Shown here piece by piece: positions 1-10,493 of a stretch of DNA of 64,000 nucleotides. Position numbers and translations under genes: made by a program. The notes beneath the pieces were generated by a model. The model did no database searches. It was given only the letters and a program-made list of their open reading frames with translations, and was not told where the DNA came from. The stretch comes from Stenotrophomonas rhizophila (GTDB lineage: Bacteria; Pseudomonadota; Gammaproteobacteria; Xanthomonadales; Xanthomonadaceae). Where the stretch lies: contig NZ_CP016294.1 in assembly GCF_001704155.1 (NCBI RefSeq), forward strand, positions 865,501 to 929,500, read 5' to 3'. How positions within the stretch are numbered: the stretch's first letter is position 1; each line of letters opens with the position of its first letter.

Positions 1-2597
1 CCCACGATCGCGGTGGCGGCCGGCGGGGTGTCCGCATCGCCGGCCAACCACTCGATGCGCTCCAGCTTCAGCAGGAACGACAGCGACGAGGTTAAGCGGG
101 CCACGCGGTTGCGGTCGTCCTCGCTGCCACCCTGCAGCAGCAGGCCCACCTGCTTGGCCGGCGGCACGTTCAGTTCGCTGCGCACGCGGCGGAGCGCGCT
201 GACCATCGACTTCAGCCATTCCACGTCGGCCTCGGCACGCGCGTAATCGCCGGCGAATTCGTCCGCGGTCGGGTAGGCGCGCAGCGAAATGGTGTCACCG
301 TCAATGCCCAGGCGCGGCGCCACCTGGCGCCACAGCTGCTCGGTCACGAACGGGGTGAGCGGGTGCAGCAGGCGCAGCAGCGCTTCCAGCACGTACAGCA
401 GGGTGTGGCGGGTGCTCGCTGCGTCTTCGGCGTTGTCGCCGTTGAGCGCCGGCTTGGTCAGTTCCAGGAACCAGTCGCAGAACTCGTTCCACGCGAACTC
501 GTACAGCGCCTGCGCCAGCAGGTCGAAGCGGTAGTTGGCGTAGTGCGCCTGCGCTTCGGCCGACACCGCCGCCAGGCGCGCCAGGATCCAGCGCTCGGCA
601 TCGGTGCGCGGCTGCGGCACGCCGGTGAACTGCACGCCTTCGGTGTTCATCAGGGTGAAGCGGCTGGCGTTCCACAGCTTGTTGCAGAAGTTCTTGTAAC
701 CCTCGGCGCGGCTCATGTCGAACTTGATGTCGCGGCCATGGGTGGCCAGCGCGGCGATGGTGAAGCGCAGCGCGTCGGCACCGTGGGCGATGATGCCGTC
801 CGGGAAATCCTTGCGGGTCTGCTTCTCGATCTTCGGCGCGTCCTTGGGCTTCATCAGCCCGGTGGTGCGCTTGGCGACCAGGTCGTCGATGGAGATGCCG
901 TCGATGATGTCCAGCGGGTCGAGCACGTTGCCCTTGGACTTGGACATCTTCTGGCCCTGCGCATCGCGGATCAGGCCGGTGATGTAGACGTCCTTGAACG
1001 GGATCTTCCCGGTGAAGCTGTCGGTGGCCATGATCATGCGGGCCACCCAGAAGAAGATGATGTCAAAGCCGGTGATCAGCACCGACGACGGCAGGTAACG
1101 CTCGAAACCGCGCTCGGCCATCGCCTGTTCGTTCGGCCAGCCCAGGGTGGAGAACGGCCACAGCTGCGAGGAGAACCAGGTTTCCAGCACGTCGCTGTCC
1201 TGGGTGAGCACCACATCGGCACCCAGCCCGGCGCGCGCGCGCGCGTCCGCTTCATCGCGGCCCACATAGCAGGTGCCGGCCGCGTCGAACCACGCCGGAA
1301 TGCGGTGGCCCCACCACAGCTGGCGGCTGATGCACCAGTCCTGGATGTTTTCCATCCAGTGGCGGTAGGTGTTGATCCAGTTGGCCGGGACGAACTGGAT
1401 GGACCCGTTTTCCACCAGTTCCAGGCCGCGCTGGGCCAGCACATCCATCTTCACGAACCACTGGTCGGTCAGGTAGGGCTCGATCACCTGCTGGGTGCGG
1501 TCGCCGCGCGGCACCTGCAGCTTGTGCGCCTTGGTCTCGACCAGGATGCCCTGTTCTTCCAGTTCGGCCAGGATGACCTTGCGCGCTTCGTAGCGGTCCA
1601 GCCCGCGGTACTTTTCCGGGGCGTTGTCGTTGATCGCCGCCACCGGGGTGAACAGGTTGATCATCGGCAGGTTGTGGCGCAGGCCGACCTGGTAATCGTT
1701 GAAGTCGTGCGCCGGGGTGACTTTGACCACGCCGGTACCGAACGCGCGGTCGACATAGTCATCGGCGATCACCGGCACGCTGCGCCCGGTCAGCGGCAGG
1801 GTGACGCTGCGGCCGATCAGGTGCGCGTAGCGCTCGTCTTCCGGGTGCACCATCACCGCCGTATCGCCCAGCAGGGTTTCGGGGCGGGTGGTGGCGACGA
1901 CGAGATACCGGCGGGTTTCGCGCAGGGTCTCGTTGCCGTCGGCGTCGCGCTCGACATGCTCGTAGCTGGCGCCGTCTTCCAGCGCGTAGGCGATCGACCA
2001 CAGGAAGCCGTCTTCCTCCACGCTTTCCACTTCCAGGTCGGAAATGGCGGTCTTCAGCACCGGGTCCCAGTTGACCAGGCGCTGGCCACGGTAGATCAGG
2101 CCCTGCTCATGCCAGCGCAGGAACGCCTCGACCACCGCTTCGGACGGCTGCGGGTCCATGGTGAAGGTGCTGCGCGACCAGTCCGCCGAGGTGCCCATGC
2201 GGCGCATCTGGCGCTCGATGATGTCGCCCGACTGCGCCTTCCATTCCCATACCTTTTCGATGAACCCGTCGCGGCCCAGCGAATCGCGGCTCTCGCCGTT
2301 GCCGGCCAGCGCCAGGTTGCGCGACACCACCATTTCGGTGGCGATGCCGGCGTGGTCGGTCCCCACCTGCCACAACGTGTCGTAGCCGCGCATGCGGTGG
2401 TAGCGCACCAGCGCATCCATCAGGGTCTGCTGGAAGGCATGGCCCATGTGCAGCGTGCCGGTCACGTTCGGCGGCGGCAGCAGGATGGTGTACGGCTCGC
2501 CCTTGCCGGACGGCTTGAAGTGCCCGGCCTTCTCCCAGGAGTCGTACAGCTCCGTTTCGAAGGTCTTGGGGTCGTAGCTGGAGGCAAGTTGGGTCAT
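1..2597 (-). CDS. valS: Valyl-tRNA synthetase ValS (3' end outside the window)
   Basis: Class I aminoacyl-tRNA synthetase that charges tRNA-Val in the cytoplasm. About 865 residues are visible from ATG at 2597; the C-terminus lies beyond the left edge. The N-terminus carries [16 protein letters not shown], which contains the HIGH-type signature (here HMGH), and GQKMSKSKG supplies the KMSKS loop at about residues 550-554 (nt 936-950). Between them lies the long CP1 editing region expected of ValRS. It is the last gene of a pepA-holC-valS run, an arrangement also found in E. coli, and starts 74 nt after holC ends. Identification is secure; only the truncation is a limitation. Confidence 0.97.
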   Translation of the reverse strand, partial: MTQLASSYDPKTFETELYDSWEKAGHFKPSGKGEPYTILLPPPNVTGTLHMGHAFQQTLMDALVRYHRMRGYDTLWQVGTDHAGIATEMVVSRNLALAGNGESRDSLGRDGFIEKVWEWKAQSGDIIERQMRRMGTSADWSRSTFTMDPQPSEAVVEAFLRWHEQGLIYRGQRLVNWDPVLKTAISDLEVESVEEDGFLWSIAYALEDGASYEHVERDADGNETLRETRRYLVVATTRPETLLGDTAVMVHPEDERYAHLIGRSVTLPLTGRSVPVIADDYVDRAFGTGVVKVTPAHDFNDYQVGLRHNLPMINLFTPVAAINDNAPEKYRGLDRYEARKVILAELEEQGILVETKAHKLQVPRGDRTQQVIEPYLTDQWFVKMDVLAQRGLELVENGSIQFVPANWINTYRHWMENIQDWCISRQLWWGHRIPAWFDAAGTCYVGRDEADARARAGLGADVVLTQDSDVLETWFSSQLWPFSTLGWPNEQAMAERGFERYLPSSVLITGFDIIFFWVARMIMATDSFTGKIPFKDVYITGLIRDAQGQKMSKSKGNVLDPLDIIDGISIDDLVAKRTTGLMKPKDAPKIEKQTRKDFPDGIIAHGADALRFTIAALATHGRDIKFDMSRAEGYKNFCNKLWNASRFTLMNTEGVQFTGVPQPRTDAERWILARLAAVSAEAQAHYANYRFDLLAQALYEFAWNEFCDWFLELTKPALNGDNAEDAASTRHTLLYVLEALLRLLHPLTPFVTEQLWRQVAPRLGIDGDTISLRAYPTADEFAGDYARAEADVEWLKSMVSALRRVRSELNVPPAKQVGLLLQGGSEDDRNRVARLTSSLSFLLKLERIEWLAGDADTPPAATAIV

Positions 2598-2670
2598 GCG
2601 GGGGCAACCAGGAGGCAATCGGTAAAGGATCAGGGCACCGGCGGCACCGATCAAGGGTGCCGGGCCGGGC

Positions 2671-3096
2671 TTACATGTCGTACTTGTTCAGGTCGAAATC
2701 CAGCGCCTTGTACTGGCGCCAGCGCTCGCGCAGCGGCTCGCGGGCTTCGGGGTCGGCCGGCACCACTTCCAGCACCCGGTCGCAGGCGCCCAGGTAGGGG
2801 TCGTCGCGCAGGTTGATCACCAGCGGGCGCGACGGGGCGTCGGTACCGGGCACGGCGATCAGCACCAGCGCCTCTTCCTCGTCCACGTCTTCACCGGCGA
2901 TCTGGTGCGGAATGTAGGCATCGTCGTCGAACGACCACAGCAGCTCGTCCAGCTCCTCGGCCTGGGCCTGGTCGCGCGCCAGCACCAGGGTGAACAGCCC
3001 GGCGTCATTGGCCTTGCGGGCCAGTTCGCAGACCAGGCGCAGCGGTTCGGTCAGGAACCGCGGCTTGGCGATCAGGTAGAAATCAGCCCGCGACAT
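2671..3096 (-). CDS. holC: DNA polymerase III chi subunit HolC
   Basis: 141 residues, close to the usual length of the chi subunit of the clamp-loader complex, which links the loader to SSB at the replication fork. The protein starts MSRADFYLI and ends with the [13 protein letters not shown] type of C-terminus typical of HolC; the middle has the acidic stretch [13 protein letters not shown]. The gene overlaps the 3' end of pepA by 14 nt and precedes valS, the standard pepA-holC-valS order, so translational coupling is likely. The call rests on family resemblance plus synteny. Confidence 0.93.
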   Translation of the reverse strand: MSRADFYLIAKPRFLTEPLRLVCELARKANDAGLFTLVLARDQAQAEELDELLWSFDDDAYIPHQIAGEDVDEEEALVLIAVPGTDAPSRPLVINLRDDPYLGACDRVLEVVPADPEAREPLRERWRQYKALDFDLNKYDM

Positions 3097-4573
3097 GGGC
3101 GTGGCCGACCTGGTCGAGCAGCCACTGGGTCAGAAGGCCGACCGGGCGGCCGGTGGCCATGCCGCGCTTGCCTTCGTCGCTGGCCACGCCGGCGATGTCC
3201 AGGTGCGCCCAGCGCTGGCCTTCGGTGAAGCGCGACAGGAAGCAGCCGGCGGTGATCGCGCCGGCCCAGCGGCCGCCGATGTTGTAGACGTCGGCGAAGC
3301 TGGAATCCAGCATCGGCTGGTATTCGTCCCACAGCGGCAGGCGCCAGGCGCGGTCGAACACGTGTTCGCCGGCGGCCAGCAGTTCGTTGGCCAGGTCGTC
3401 GTGCTTGGTCATCAGGCCGGCGGTCTGGTGGCCCAGGGCGACCAGGCAGGCACCGGTCAGGGTGGCCACGTCGACCAGCGCGGCCGGCTCGAAGCGCTGC
3501 GCGTAGGTCAGCGCGTCGCACAGGATCAGGCGGCCTTCGGCGTCGGTGTTGCCCACTTCAATGGTCTTCCCCGACATCGAGGTGATCACGTCGGACGGGC
3601 GGTAAGCGTTGCCGTCGATGGCGTTCTCCACCGCCGGGACCACCACCACCAGGTTCAGCGGCAGCTTGGCGGTGACCGCCGCGACGAAGGTGCCGATGAC
3701 ATTGGCGCCACCGCACATGTCGTACTTCATCTCTTCGATGCCGCCCTGGGTCTTCAGGTTCACGCCGCCGGTATCGAAGGTGATGCCCTTGCCGACCAGC
3801 ACGTACGGCTTGGCGTCGCCGCCGTTGTTCCACTTCAGCACCACCAGGCGCGGGCGGTTGGCCGAGCCACGGGCCACGGCCAGCAGCGAACCCATGCCGA
3901 GCGCTTCCATCTGGGTCTCGTCCAGGATCTCCGCTTCGGCACCGGCATGGGCCTGGGCGAAGGCCACCGAGGATTCGGCCAGGTAGGCCGGGGTGCACAG
4001 GTTCGGCGGCAGGTTGCCCAGCTCGCGGGCATGCTGCACGCCGGCGGCGATGGCCTGGCCCTGGGTCAGCGCCTGGCTGTCGGTGCCGGCGATGGCCAGC
4101 GTGGCCAGGCCCGGGGCCTCGGCCTTTTTGGTGCCCAGGGTGGCGGTGTAGCGGTAGGCAGCGTGGTCGGCGCTGATCACGGCCTGGCGGATGTTCCAGG
4201 CGGCATCGCGGCCCTTGACCTCGATCTCGGCCAGGGTGAACAGCGCATGGCGGATGACCCCGGTCTTCAGCGCGCGGCTGGCATCGCCCACCGCCTTGAG
4301 GTACTGCGGCACGCCGAACTTGGCCGGCTCGCCCAGCCCGACCACCAGCACGCGCGGGGCCTTCACGCCGGGCACGTCATGCAGCAGGGTGGTGGCGCCG
4401 GTCTTGCCGCTGACATCGCCGCGGGCGACCAGGGCGGTCAGACGGCCGCCCGACGCGGCGTCCAGGGCCTGTGCCGCCGGGCTCAGGGTCTGGTCGGCAT
4501 AGGCGGCAACGATGACGCAGTCGACCTCGGCCGAGGCCGGGGCAGCGTGGTTCAGGGTGAATTCCAGGGCCAT
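3083..4573 (-). CDS. pepA: Leucyl (cytosol) aminopeptidase PepA
   Basis: 496-residue M17 metallopeptidase that removes N-terminal residues from peptides; in E. coli PepA also binds DNA as an accessory factor in Xer recombination at cer/psi. The signature NTDAEGRL is present, preceded by [11 protein letters not shown] with the metal-binding Lys and Asp, and [10 protein letters not shown] between them, so both metal sites look intact. The N-terminal half is the variable domain of the family. It is first in the pepA-holC-valS run and diverges from lptF across about 100 bp. It is notable, though probably coincidental, that xerD lies 3 kb away. Confidence 0.96.
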   Translation of the reverse strand: MALEFTLNHAAPASAEVDCVIVAAYADQTLSPAAQALDAASGGRLTALVARGDVSGKTGATTLLHDVPGVKAPRVLVVGLGEPAKFGVPQYLKAVGDASRALKTGVIRHALFTLAEIEVKGRDAAWNIRQAVISADHAAYRYTATLGTKKAEAPGLATLAIAGTDSQALTQGQAIAAGVQHARELGNLPPNLCTPAYLAESSVAFAQAHAGAEAEILDETQMEALGMGSLLAVARGSANRPRLVVLKWNNGGDAKPYVLVGKGITFDTGGVNLKTQGGIEEMKYDMCGGANVIGTFVAAVTAKLPLNLVVVVPAVENAIDGNAYRPSDVITSMSGKTIEVGNTDAEGRLILCDALTYAQRFEPAALVDVATLTGACLVALGHQTAGLMTKHDDLANELLAAGEHVFDRAWRLPLWDEYQPMLDSSFADVYNIGGRWAGAITAGCFLSRFTEGQRWAHLDIAGVASDEGKRGMATGRPVGLLTQWLLDQVGHAHVAG

Positions 4574-4677
4574 TGATCAGATTCCGTTGGCAAAAACGTA
4601 CAATCGCGAACTGTTTACGTCCCGTCAGTAGACTGGGCAGCCACGCGAACGAATCCGAGAGTTTAAACCACCGCCCC

Positions 4678-5757
4678 ATGTCGAAGCTCGATCGCTATCT
4701 CCTGCGTGATTTCGTCCAGAGTTTTCTGGCCACCCTGATCGTATTGCTGGTAGTAAGCGTGGGCGGCGTGCTGGTGGACATCCTCGGCAACATCGCCGAC
4801 GGCCGCCTGCCTGCCCGCCTGCTGTTCTCCCAGCTGGGCCTGCAGTTCATCGTCTACATGCCGCTGATCCTGCCGCTGGCGCTGATGCTGGGCCTGCTGC
4901 TGGCCACGGCGCGGCTGTACCGGGATTCGGAAATGGCGGTGCTGACCGCCATTGGCGTGGGCCCCAGGCGGCTGCTGCGGCCGGTGCTGATGCTGGTGCT
5001 GCCGGTGGTCGGTCTGATCGCCCTGTGCTCGCTGTGGCTGGGCCCGTGGGCCGACCGGACCAGTGAGCAGATGGTTGAAGACGCCAACAAGAGCCTGGTC
5101 ATGGCCGGGCTGGAGTCGGGCAAGTTCACCATGCTGTCCAATGGGGGGGTGGTCTACCTGTCCTCGGTCTCGGCCGACGGCAGCGGGCTGGGGCGGATCT
5201 TCGTCCAGCGCAGCCGCGGCGACCGTATCGAGGTGATGTCGGCCGCGACCGGCAAGATGTTCTTCGAGGGCGACCGCCAGCGCTACCTGCAGCTCAATGA
5301 CGGCCACCAGATCGAGGGCCCGGCCAACGGCGCGCTGGATTACCGGCTGATGACCTTCGTCCGCAACGACGTTGCGCTGCCCGATGGCGCCATCACCCGC
5401 GACGAAAACGACCCCGAGCTGCTGCCGACCGGCCGGTTGTTCGGCGACCCCCGGCCGGAAGCCCAGGCGCAGCTGCACTCGCGCATCACCCCTCCGCTGA
5501 TCGCCCTGGCGTTTGCGTTGATGACCCTGCCGCTTGCGCGCAGTTCGCCGCGCCAGCAGCGGTACGGCAGGATGATGTTCGCCTTCCTTGCCTACATGGT
5601 CGGCATGAACCTGATGTTCATTGGTACCCGTTGGATCGCGGACGGCAAGGTGCCGGCGACAGTGGGGTTGTGGTGGTTGAGCCTGCCGTTGCTGGCGCTG
5701 GCCATCTGGATGTACCTGCGCGACGGCAAGCTCTCGCGCCCGCGGAGGACCGCATGA
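4678..5757 (+). CDS. lptF: LPS export ABC transporter permease LptF
   Basis: 359-residue inner-membrane permease of the LptB2FG complex that extracts lipopolysaccharide from the inner membrane and feeds it to the LptC-A-D bridge. It starts MSKLDRYLLRDFVQSFLATL, the typical LptF/LptG opening, with membrane helices near the N-terminus (about residues 12-110) and again near the C-terminus (about 270-350) around a periplasmic beta-jellyroll region. ATG 4678 was preferred over an in-frame ATG at 4573 because the family begins here. The stop overlaps the lptG start (ATGA), indicating translational coupling. Confidence 0.95.
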   Translation: MSKLDRYLLRDFVQSFLATLIVLLVVSVGGVLVDILGNIADGRLPARLLFSQLGLQFIVYMPLILPLALMLGLLLATARLYRDSEMAVLTAIGVGPRRLLRPVLMLVLPVVGLIALCSLWLGPWADRTSEQMVEDANKSLVMAGLESGKFTMLSNGGVVYLSSVSADGSGLGRIFVQRSRGDRIEVMSAATGKMFFEGDRQRYLQLNDGHQIEGPANGALDYRLMTFVRNDVALPDGAITRDENDPELLPTGRLFGDPRPEAQAQLHSRITPPLIALAFALMTLPLARSSPRQQRYGRMMFAFLAYMVGMNLMFIGTRWIADGKVPATVGLWWLSLPLLALAIWMYLRDGKLSRPRRTA

Positions 5758-6860
5758 AGCTCCACCCGATGCGGTTTGATTTCTACCTGGGCCGGGCGGT
5801 GTTCGGCACGGTGCTGTTGACCTGGGCCGTGCTGGTCGGCCTGGACGTGGTGATGGCGTTCTCCGGCGAGTTCAAGGACGTGGGCAAGGGCGGCTATACG
5901 CTCGGCCATGCGGCGGCCTCGGTGCTGTACACCGTGCCGCGCCGGGCCTACACGTTCTTCCCGACCGCAGCGGTGATCGGTGCGCTGATGGGGCTGGGCC
6001 AGATGGCCGCCACGTCCGAGCTCACCGCGCTGCGCGCGCTGGGGCTGTCGCGCAAGCGGCTCAGTGCCTCGGTGGCGATCGCGTTGTCGCTGATGACGGC
6101 GGTGATGGTGGTGAACGGCGAGACGCTGGCACCGTGGGCGCAGAACCGCTCCGACAGCATCCGGGCCAGTGCGAAGTCGGGGCAGAACCTGTCTGCGTCG
6201 CGATACGCGGGCATCTGGGTACGTGAAGGCGACACCTTCCTTACCGCGACTAGTGGCGAAGAGCAGCTGCTCCCCGGTGGCGGCACGCGGCTGGTGCTCA
6301 GCGACGTGCGCCTTTACCAGATCGCAACGGACGGAAACATAGCGTCGGTGACCCATGCCGGCACGGTCGAGCACACGGCCGACGGCTGGACCTTGAACAA
6401 GGTGCGCCGCGATACCTTCGGCGAGCGTTCGGCCACCCGTACCACCGTGGACACCGAAAAGTGGGATTCCAAGCTGGATGCGGGCGCGCTGGCCGCCGGT
6501 TTCTCCAAGCCGCGCAACCTGGCCGCGCGCGACCTGCGCACCAGCATCGAGTACCGCAAGCGCAACGGGCTGGACGCGCGCGATTACGAGGACATCTACT
6601 GGAGCCGCTGGTTCTACCCGCTCAACGTGCTGGCGCTGTGCCTGGCCGCCGTCCCCTTCGCGTTCGGTTCGCTGCGCAGCGGCGGCATGGGCAAGCGCCT
6701 GTTCCTGGGCATCCTGTTCGCGCTGGGCTTCTGGCTGCTGCAGCTGTTCTTCGGGCGCATGGCCGGCGCGCTGAAGTTCGATTACCGCATCGCCTACGCA
6801 CTGCCGCCGATCGTGATGCTGGTGGTATCGGGCATGCTGTTCCGGCGCAAGTCGGGGTGA
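5754..6860 (+). CDS. lptG: LPS export ABC transporter permease LptG
   Basis: 368-residue partner of LptF in the LptB2FG exporter. It begins MKLHPMRFDFYLGRAVFGTV and shows the same plan: N-terminal transmembrane helices, a large periplasmic domain (about residues 140-270) and C-terminal helices. The segment IYWSRWFYPLNVLALCLAAVPFAFGSL is characteristic of the family's C-terminal half. ATG 5754 overlaps the lptF stop by 4 nt. The next gene is on the other strand and the spacer after it carries a SMAG-like hairpin but no obvious T-tract terminator. Confidence 0.95.
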   Translation: MKLHPMRFDFYLGRAVFGTVLLTWAVLVGLDVVMAFSGEFKDVGKGGYTLGHAAASVLYTVPRRAYTFFPTAAVIGALMGLGQMAATSELTALRALGLSRKRLSASVAIALSLMTAVMVVNGETLAPWAQNRSDSIRASAKSGQNLSASRYAGIWVREGDTFLTATSGEEQLLPGGGTRLVLSDVRLYQIATDGNIASVTHAGTVEHTADGWTLNKVRRDTFGERSATRTTVDTEKWDSKLDAGALAAGFSKPRNLAARDLRTSIEYRKRNGLDARDYEDIYWSRWFYPLNVLALCLAAVPFAFGSLRSGGMGKRLFLGILFALGFWLLQLFFGRMAGALKFDYRIAYALPPIVMLVVSGMLFRRKSG

Positions 6861-6960
6861 TGGGGTAACGGGCGGCTTCGGTTGGGTCTGAACGTCGGTG
6901 GGGTGGTCGCAACCGGCGTTGGATCGGTGTTGGACGCTTGAGCCGCGCTGCGCGCGGTTT

Positions 6961-6981
6961 CCGGCCAACGGCCGGGGCTAC
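6961..6981. repeat. SMAG-like hairpin (CTAC end)
   Basis: Stem CCGGCC / GGCCGG around an AAC loop, followed by GGCTAC. The three-base loop and the terminal CTAC match the reverse orientation of the other GTAG elements in this window. The resemblance to SMAG repeats of S. maltophilia is from memory. Confidence 0.6.
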
Positions 6982-7122
6982 GAATTCATACGGGCCCATT
7001 GGGATCGGGATCAATCAACCCTGGGCGCCGGTTGCATTTCGATGGTTCACCATCGGCTCCGGATGCATGGCGCCAATGCAACACGAGCCCCTGCGAACCC
7101 CCAACGAACGTTGACCTGCCCG

Positions 7123-7144
7123 GTAGCGCCGACCGTTGGTCGGC
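7123..7144. repeat. SMAG-like GTAG hairpin
   Basis: Begins GTAG and forms the stem GCCGACC / GGTCGGC with a GTT loop. The same GACC-GTT-GGTC core occurs at 42313, 43545 and 51378, so this is one member of a dispersed family. Confidence 0.7.
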
Positions 7145-7166
7145 CGAGGCGGTCTGCGCCGCGTTC

Positions 7167-7640
7167 TTATCGCTTCGGCAATCGCAACAACCGGGTGCCG
7201 CTTGCCCGGTCGTGCCACGTCAGCCGTTGCCGATCCACCAACGCCCACCACATCCCAAACCCGGCCAGCAGCACCGACACGGTTCCTACCGCATAACGCA
7301 CCCACAACTGCCCCAGCGTAGGCGCACCCCCATCGGCCCTCACCACCTGCAACCGCCACGGCCGCATGCCCAACGTCTGGCCACCGCGCCGCCAGCTTTC
7401 GACCGCATATACGCCGGTCACGACCCAGCAACACCCCCACAGCAGCCACTGCAGCGCACTGAACGGCGCGATGTTGTCGCGCGCGGCGTGGCCGGCCGCG
7501 TAGCCGGCGGTGAACAGCGCGCCGACCAGCATCCACAGCGCCAGCGCCGGGAAGAAGTCGTACAGCAGCGCCAGCAGCCGCCACACCAGCAGCGATGCAG
7601 GGCGGGCGGTATCCGTGGCCACAGCGGTAGGTGCGCTCAT
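7167..7640 (-). CDS. RDD family integral membrane protein
   Basis: 157 residues from ATG 7640. The N-terminal half has [20 protein letters not shown] and a second hydrophobic segment [21 protein letters not shown], followed by the characteristic [19 protein letters not shown], which resembles the RDD family motif (transporter-like proteins of mostly unknown function), and a last hydrophobic segment ending in a basic tail. No biochemical role can be assigned. The same frame could start further upstream at 7793, but that would overlap xerD on the other strand and would add a low-complexity, Arg-rich segment. Confidence 0.8.
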   Translation of the reverse strand: MSAPTAVATDTARPASLLVWRLLALLYDFFPALALWMLVGALFTAGYAAGHAARDNIAPFSALQWLLWGCCWVVTGVYAVESWRRGGQTLGMRPWRLQVVRADGGAPTLGQLWVRYAVGTVSVLLAGFGMWWALVDRQRLTWHDRASGTRLLRLPKR

Positions 7641-7710
7641 GCGCCGAGCATACCCGCGCCGGCGTCCGCTGTGGATGGCCGGCGCGGCCCCGTCTCCGTA
7701 TCCTGTGGGC

Positions 7711-8685
7711 ATGTCCGACACCGCCACCCCCGCCGCGCGCCGCCAGCTGGTGCAGCACCTGCCCGAACTGCGCGGTGACGACAACGCGCACATCCAGCGT
7801 TTCCTCGACGCGGTCTGGGCCGAGCAGGGCCTGGCCCGGGCCAGCCTGGACAGCTACCGGCGCGACCTGGAAGGGCTGGCCCGCTGGCGCGACGGCGCCG
7901 GCAACGGGCTGGCCGGGATCGACCGCGCCGGCCTGTTCGACTACCTGGCCTGGCGCGCGCGCCACGGCTGGTCGCCGCGCAGCAACGCGCGGCTGCTGTC
8001 GGCGCTGCGCGCGTTCTTCGCCGATGCAGTGCGGCGCGGACAGCGCAGCGAAGACCCCAGCGCGCTGCTTGATCCGCCCCGGTTGCCACGATTGCTGCCC
8101 AAGGCGCTGGCCGAGAGCCAGATCGATGCGCTGCTCGCCGCACCCGAGGTGGCGCAGCCACTGGGCCTGCGCGACCGCGCCATGCTCGAGCTGATGTACG
8201 CCGCCGGCCTGCGCGTAAGTGAGCTGGTGGAGCTGCCGGCCAACGCGGTGAACCTGCGCCAGGGCGTGCTGCGGGTGACCGGCAAGGGCAGCAAGGAACG
8301 GCTGGTGCCGCTGGGCGAGGAATCCCAGCACTGGCTGGAGCGCTACCTGCGCGAAGCACGGCCGCAGCTGGTCGGCACGCGCACCGTGCCGGCGCGCGAC
8401 GGCGAGGTGCCGCTGTTCCTGGAACCCTCGTTGCAGCCGTTGAGCCGCCAGCAGTTCTGGTCACTGGTGAAGAAGTACGCCGCGCTGGCCGGGATCGACC
8501 CGGTGCGGATCAGCCCACATGGGCTGCGCCACAGCTTCGCCACCCACCTGCTCAACCGTGGCGCCGACCTGCGCGCGCTGCAGATGCTGCTGGGCCACAG
8601 TTCGCTGTCCACCACCCAGATCTACACGCTGGTGGCACGCGAGCACCTGCAGAAGCTGCACGCGCGCCACCATCCCAGAGGGTAG
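7711..8685 (+). CDS. xerD: Site-specific tyrosine recombinase XerD
   Basis: 324-residue tyrosine recombinase that, with XerC, resolves chromosome dimers at dif under FtsK control. All catalytic residues are readable: Arg168 (GLRVSEL), Lys192 (TGKGSKERL), His270 and Arg273 ([12 protein letters not shown]), His296 ([11 protein letters not shown]) and the nucleophile Tyr305 (IYTLV). The N-terminal SAM-like core-binding domain occupies about residues 20-110. ATG 7711 ([10 protein letters not shown]) is chosen because earlier starts lie inside the divergent RDD gene. In E. coli xerD is directly followed by dsbC; here an unrelated minus-strand gene sits between them. Confidence 0.96.
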   Translation: MSDTATPAARRQLVQHLPELRGDDNAHIQRFLDAVWAEQGLARASLDSYRRDLEGLARWRDGAGNGLAGIDRAGLFDYLAWRARHGWSPRSNARLLSALRAFFADAVRRGQRSEDPSALLDPPRLPRLLPKALAESQIDALLAAPEVAQPLGLRDRAMLELMYAAGLRVSELVELPANAVNLRQGVLRVTGKGSKERLVPLGEESQHWLERYLREARPQLVGTRTVPARDGEVPLFLEPSLQPLSRQQFWSLVKKYAALAGIDPVRISPHGLRHSFATHLLNRGADLRALQMLLGHSSLSTTQIYTLVAREHLQKLHARHHPRG

Positions 8686-8706
8686 TGGCGCACGGCGCTG
8701 TGCCGC

Positions 8707-9507
8707 TCAGGCGTAGCTTTCCCGGGGCTCGCCGATCGCCACCCAGGCGGTGGAGGCGGTGCTGCAGCTGCCGTCGTCGGACACCTCGTCGCTGTCCGAA
8801 CCCGCCGACGCATCGACCAGCATCGCGGTGTTCCACCACCCGTTGACCGCGTCGTTGCGCGAAGCGCGGCTGGGCGACAGCGACGCAACCGAAGGACGGT
8901 GCTGGGGCGCCACGCGGGCCCCGAAAGAAAACAGCAGCGCTTTCTGACCGTCGTGTTCCACCGCTGGCGCCTGTGCGTACAGCTCCTCCATGGCGGCGCG
9001 GTGCAGGTCGGCCGCACGGTCCGGGTCATTGATGTCCGGTGGGTTGGCACGCAGGTAAGCGGCTTTGAAGTCAGGAAGCGTGGTCAGCTCACCCTGCCAG
9101 AACAGCGTGGCCAGTGCAGCGCGCGCGCGACCGAGCACCGCATCGGGCGAGACCAGTGCCTGCATGGCCTGCGCGCGGGGCCCGGTGTTGGACACCCAGC
9201 GCGGCCGACGGTCGCCACACCGGTTCAGCACCTGCTCCAGCCGCTCGACGCGGTCGGCGACGTGGTGGGAGGGGATGAGCTGCTCACGCAGCCGGGCCAG
9301 GTGGGCGGCGCGGTCCACCAGCTTCGGCGCGCTGAGCGCGCCGCTCCAGAAACGCCCGGACAGCCGGGCTTCGCTGTTCTGGATGCTGTTCATGGCGCGA
9401 TGGAAGCGCACGCCGTCGTCGGAACCGGCCGCCAGCGCCACGCGGGCGGAGGTGCGGCGGAGGACATGGGCCTTGAACGAAAGCGTGATCGATGAAAGGG
9501 AATGCAC
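8707..9507 (-). CDS. Hypothetical protein with acidic Ser/Asp-rich C-terminus
   Basis: Not recognised. About 266 residues if translation starts at GTG 9507 (no good ribosome binding site is visible; ATG 9393 is an alternative, and the frame stays open up to 9654). No signal peptide or membrane span is obvious. The central part is helical-looking (SAPKLVDRAAHLARLREQL and similar), and the C-terminus has a Ser/Asp cluster (DASAGSDSDEVSDDGSCSTA). It converges on xerD with a 21-bp gap and diverges from the dsbC-like gene. Composition resembles the two minus-strand genes at 10494 and 11741. It could be a species-restricted protein or a secreted effector; this is inference only. Confidence 0.55.
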   Translation of the reverse strand: MHSLSSITLSFKAHVLRRTSARVALAAGSDDGVRFHRAMNSIQNSEARLSGRFWSGALSAPKLVDRAAHLARLREQLIPSHHVADRVERLEQVLNRCGDRRPRWVSNTGPRAQAMQALVSPDAVLGRARAALATLFWQGELTTLPDFKAAYLRANPPDINDPDRAADLHRAAMEELYAQAPAVEHDGQKALLFSFGARVAPQHRPSVASLSPSRASRNDAVNGWWNTAMLVDASAGSDSDEVSDDGSCSTASTAWVAIGEPRESYA

Positions 9508-9674
9508 GGGAAAGGGGCAGGGCGGACGGAGGGGCAGCGAGCGTGCACGCACTGATGGGCGAGCGCTTTCACGATTCCCTCGCCGCACCCGCAGGCGGGC
9601 CGAAGGCGCCCGCCGTGACGTCGCCGCGGGAGCGGCTGTGCGAGAATCGGGCACCTTTTACCGTGGAACTGCAG

Positions 9675-10451
9675 ATGCTTCGAGTCCTTACCGTGGCGCT
9701 GTGCGGTGCGCTCAGCCTGACCGCCTGCGCCCAGCCGGCGCCGCCGGCCGCCAAGCCTGGCGCCCAGCCGGCCAGCAGCGCCGCGCCGGCCAATGCCAAC
9801 GCCGACCAGACCGTGCGCAGCGCGCTGGCCGGTCTGGACCCGAAGTTCAAGCCCGACTACATCGGCGCGGCCCCGTTCCCGGGCTTCCGCGAAGTGCTGG
9901 TGGGCGGGCAGGTGCTGTACGTGTCCGACGACGGCCGCTACCTGATGCAGTCCCAGCCGTACGACATCCAGAACCGCGCCCCGGCCAGCAGCGCCGGCCT
10001 GCTGGCCTACCGCAAGCAGCTGCTGGACAAGGTGCCGCGCGGTGACCGCATCGTGTTCGCCGCGGCCAATCCCAAGCACACGCTCACCGTGTTCACCGAC
10101 ATCGAGTGCGGGTACTGCCGCAAGCTGCACCAGGATCTTCCCGAGCTGAACCGCATGGGCATCACCGTGGAGTACGTGGCGTTCCCACGCATGGGCCCGG
10201 GCAGCAAGGACTTCACCGACATGATCTCGGTCTGGTGCGCGAGCGACCGCCGCAAGGCGCTGACCAGCGCCAAGCAGGGCCAGCCGGTTGCGCCGAAGAA
10301 CTGCACCAGCCCGGTGGCCATGCAGTACAACCTCGGCCAGCAGGTGGGCGTCAGCGGCACCCCGGCGGTGTTCGCCGCCGACGGGACCCAGCTGGGCGGC
10401 TACGTGCCGCCGGCACAGCTGCTCAAGGCGCTGGAGCGCCAGGCCAACTGA
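9675..10451 (+). CDS. dsbC: DsbC-like thiol:disulfide interchange lipoprotein
   Basis: 258 residues. DsbC isomerises wrong disulfide bonds in periplasmic proteins. The active-site motif CGYC is at residues 145-148 (DIECGYCRKLHQDLP), within a thioredoxin fold that ends with the cis-Pro loop SGTPAVFAADG; the N-terminal DsbC/G dimerisation region precedes it. The N-terminus reads LTVALCGALSLTAC, a lipobox, followed by a Pro/Ala-rich linker of about 25 residues, so the protein is probably membrane-tethered rather than freely soluble as in E. coli. ATG 9675 fits the signal peptide. Proximity to xerD matches the E. coli order xerD-dsbC. Confidence 0.88.
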   Translation: MLRVLTVALCGALSLTACAQPAPPAAKPGAQPASSAAPANANADQTVRSALAGLDPKFKPDYIGAAPFPGFREVLVGGQVLYVSDDGRYLMQSQPYDIQNRAPASSAGLLAYRKQLLDKVPRGDRIVFAAANPKHTLTVFTDIECGYCRKLHQDLPELNRMGITVEYVAFPRMGPGSKDFTDMISVWCASDRRKALTSAKQGQPVAPKNCTSPVAMQYNLGQQVGVSGTPAVFAADGTQLGGYVPPAQLLKALERQAN

Positions 10452-10493
10452 GCCCCAACCGCCCCGGGATCACCCTCGGGGCGAACCGCATCG

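Larger units (their letters stand above)
6861..7166. other. Intergenic stretch between lptG and the RDD gene
   Basis: About 300 bp without a convincing gene, lying at the convergent 3' ends of lptG and the RDD-family gene. It contains two SMAG-like hairpins (listed separately at 6961-6981 and 7123-7144). The remainder is less GC-rich than the coding flanks, and I see no tRNA, small gene or clear terminator in it. Confidence 0.6.

Noticed and set aside
363..2816. Long open frame (about 817 codons) antisense to valS
   Set aside because: High GC and codon bias leave the complementary frame free of stops; its protein is low-complexity (many His, Gln, Arg, Val) and valS motifs on the other strand are unambiguous.
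4573..4677. TACAAT at 4599 as the lptF promoter
   Set aside because: No -35 at 16-18 bp; TTGATC is 20 bp and TTGGCA only 6 bp upstream, so the promoter is not called.
10460..10483. Hairpin after dsbC (CGCCCCG / CGGGGCG)
   Set aside because: There is no T-run in either direction, and the stem is unexceptional at this GC content, so it is not called a terminator.
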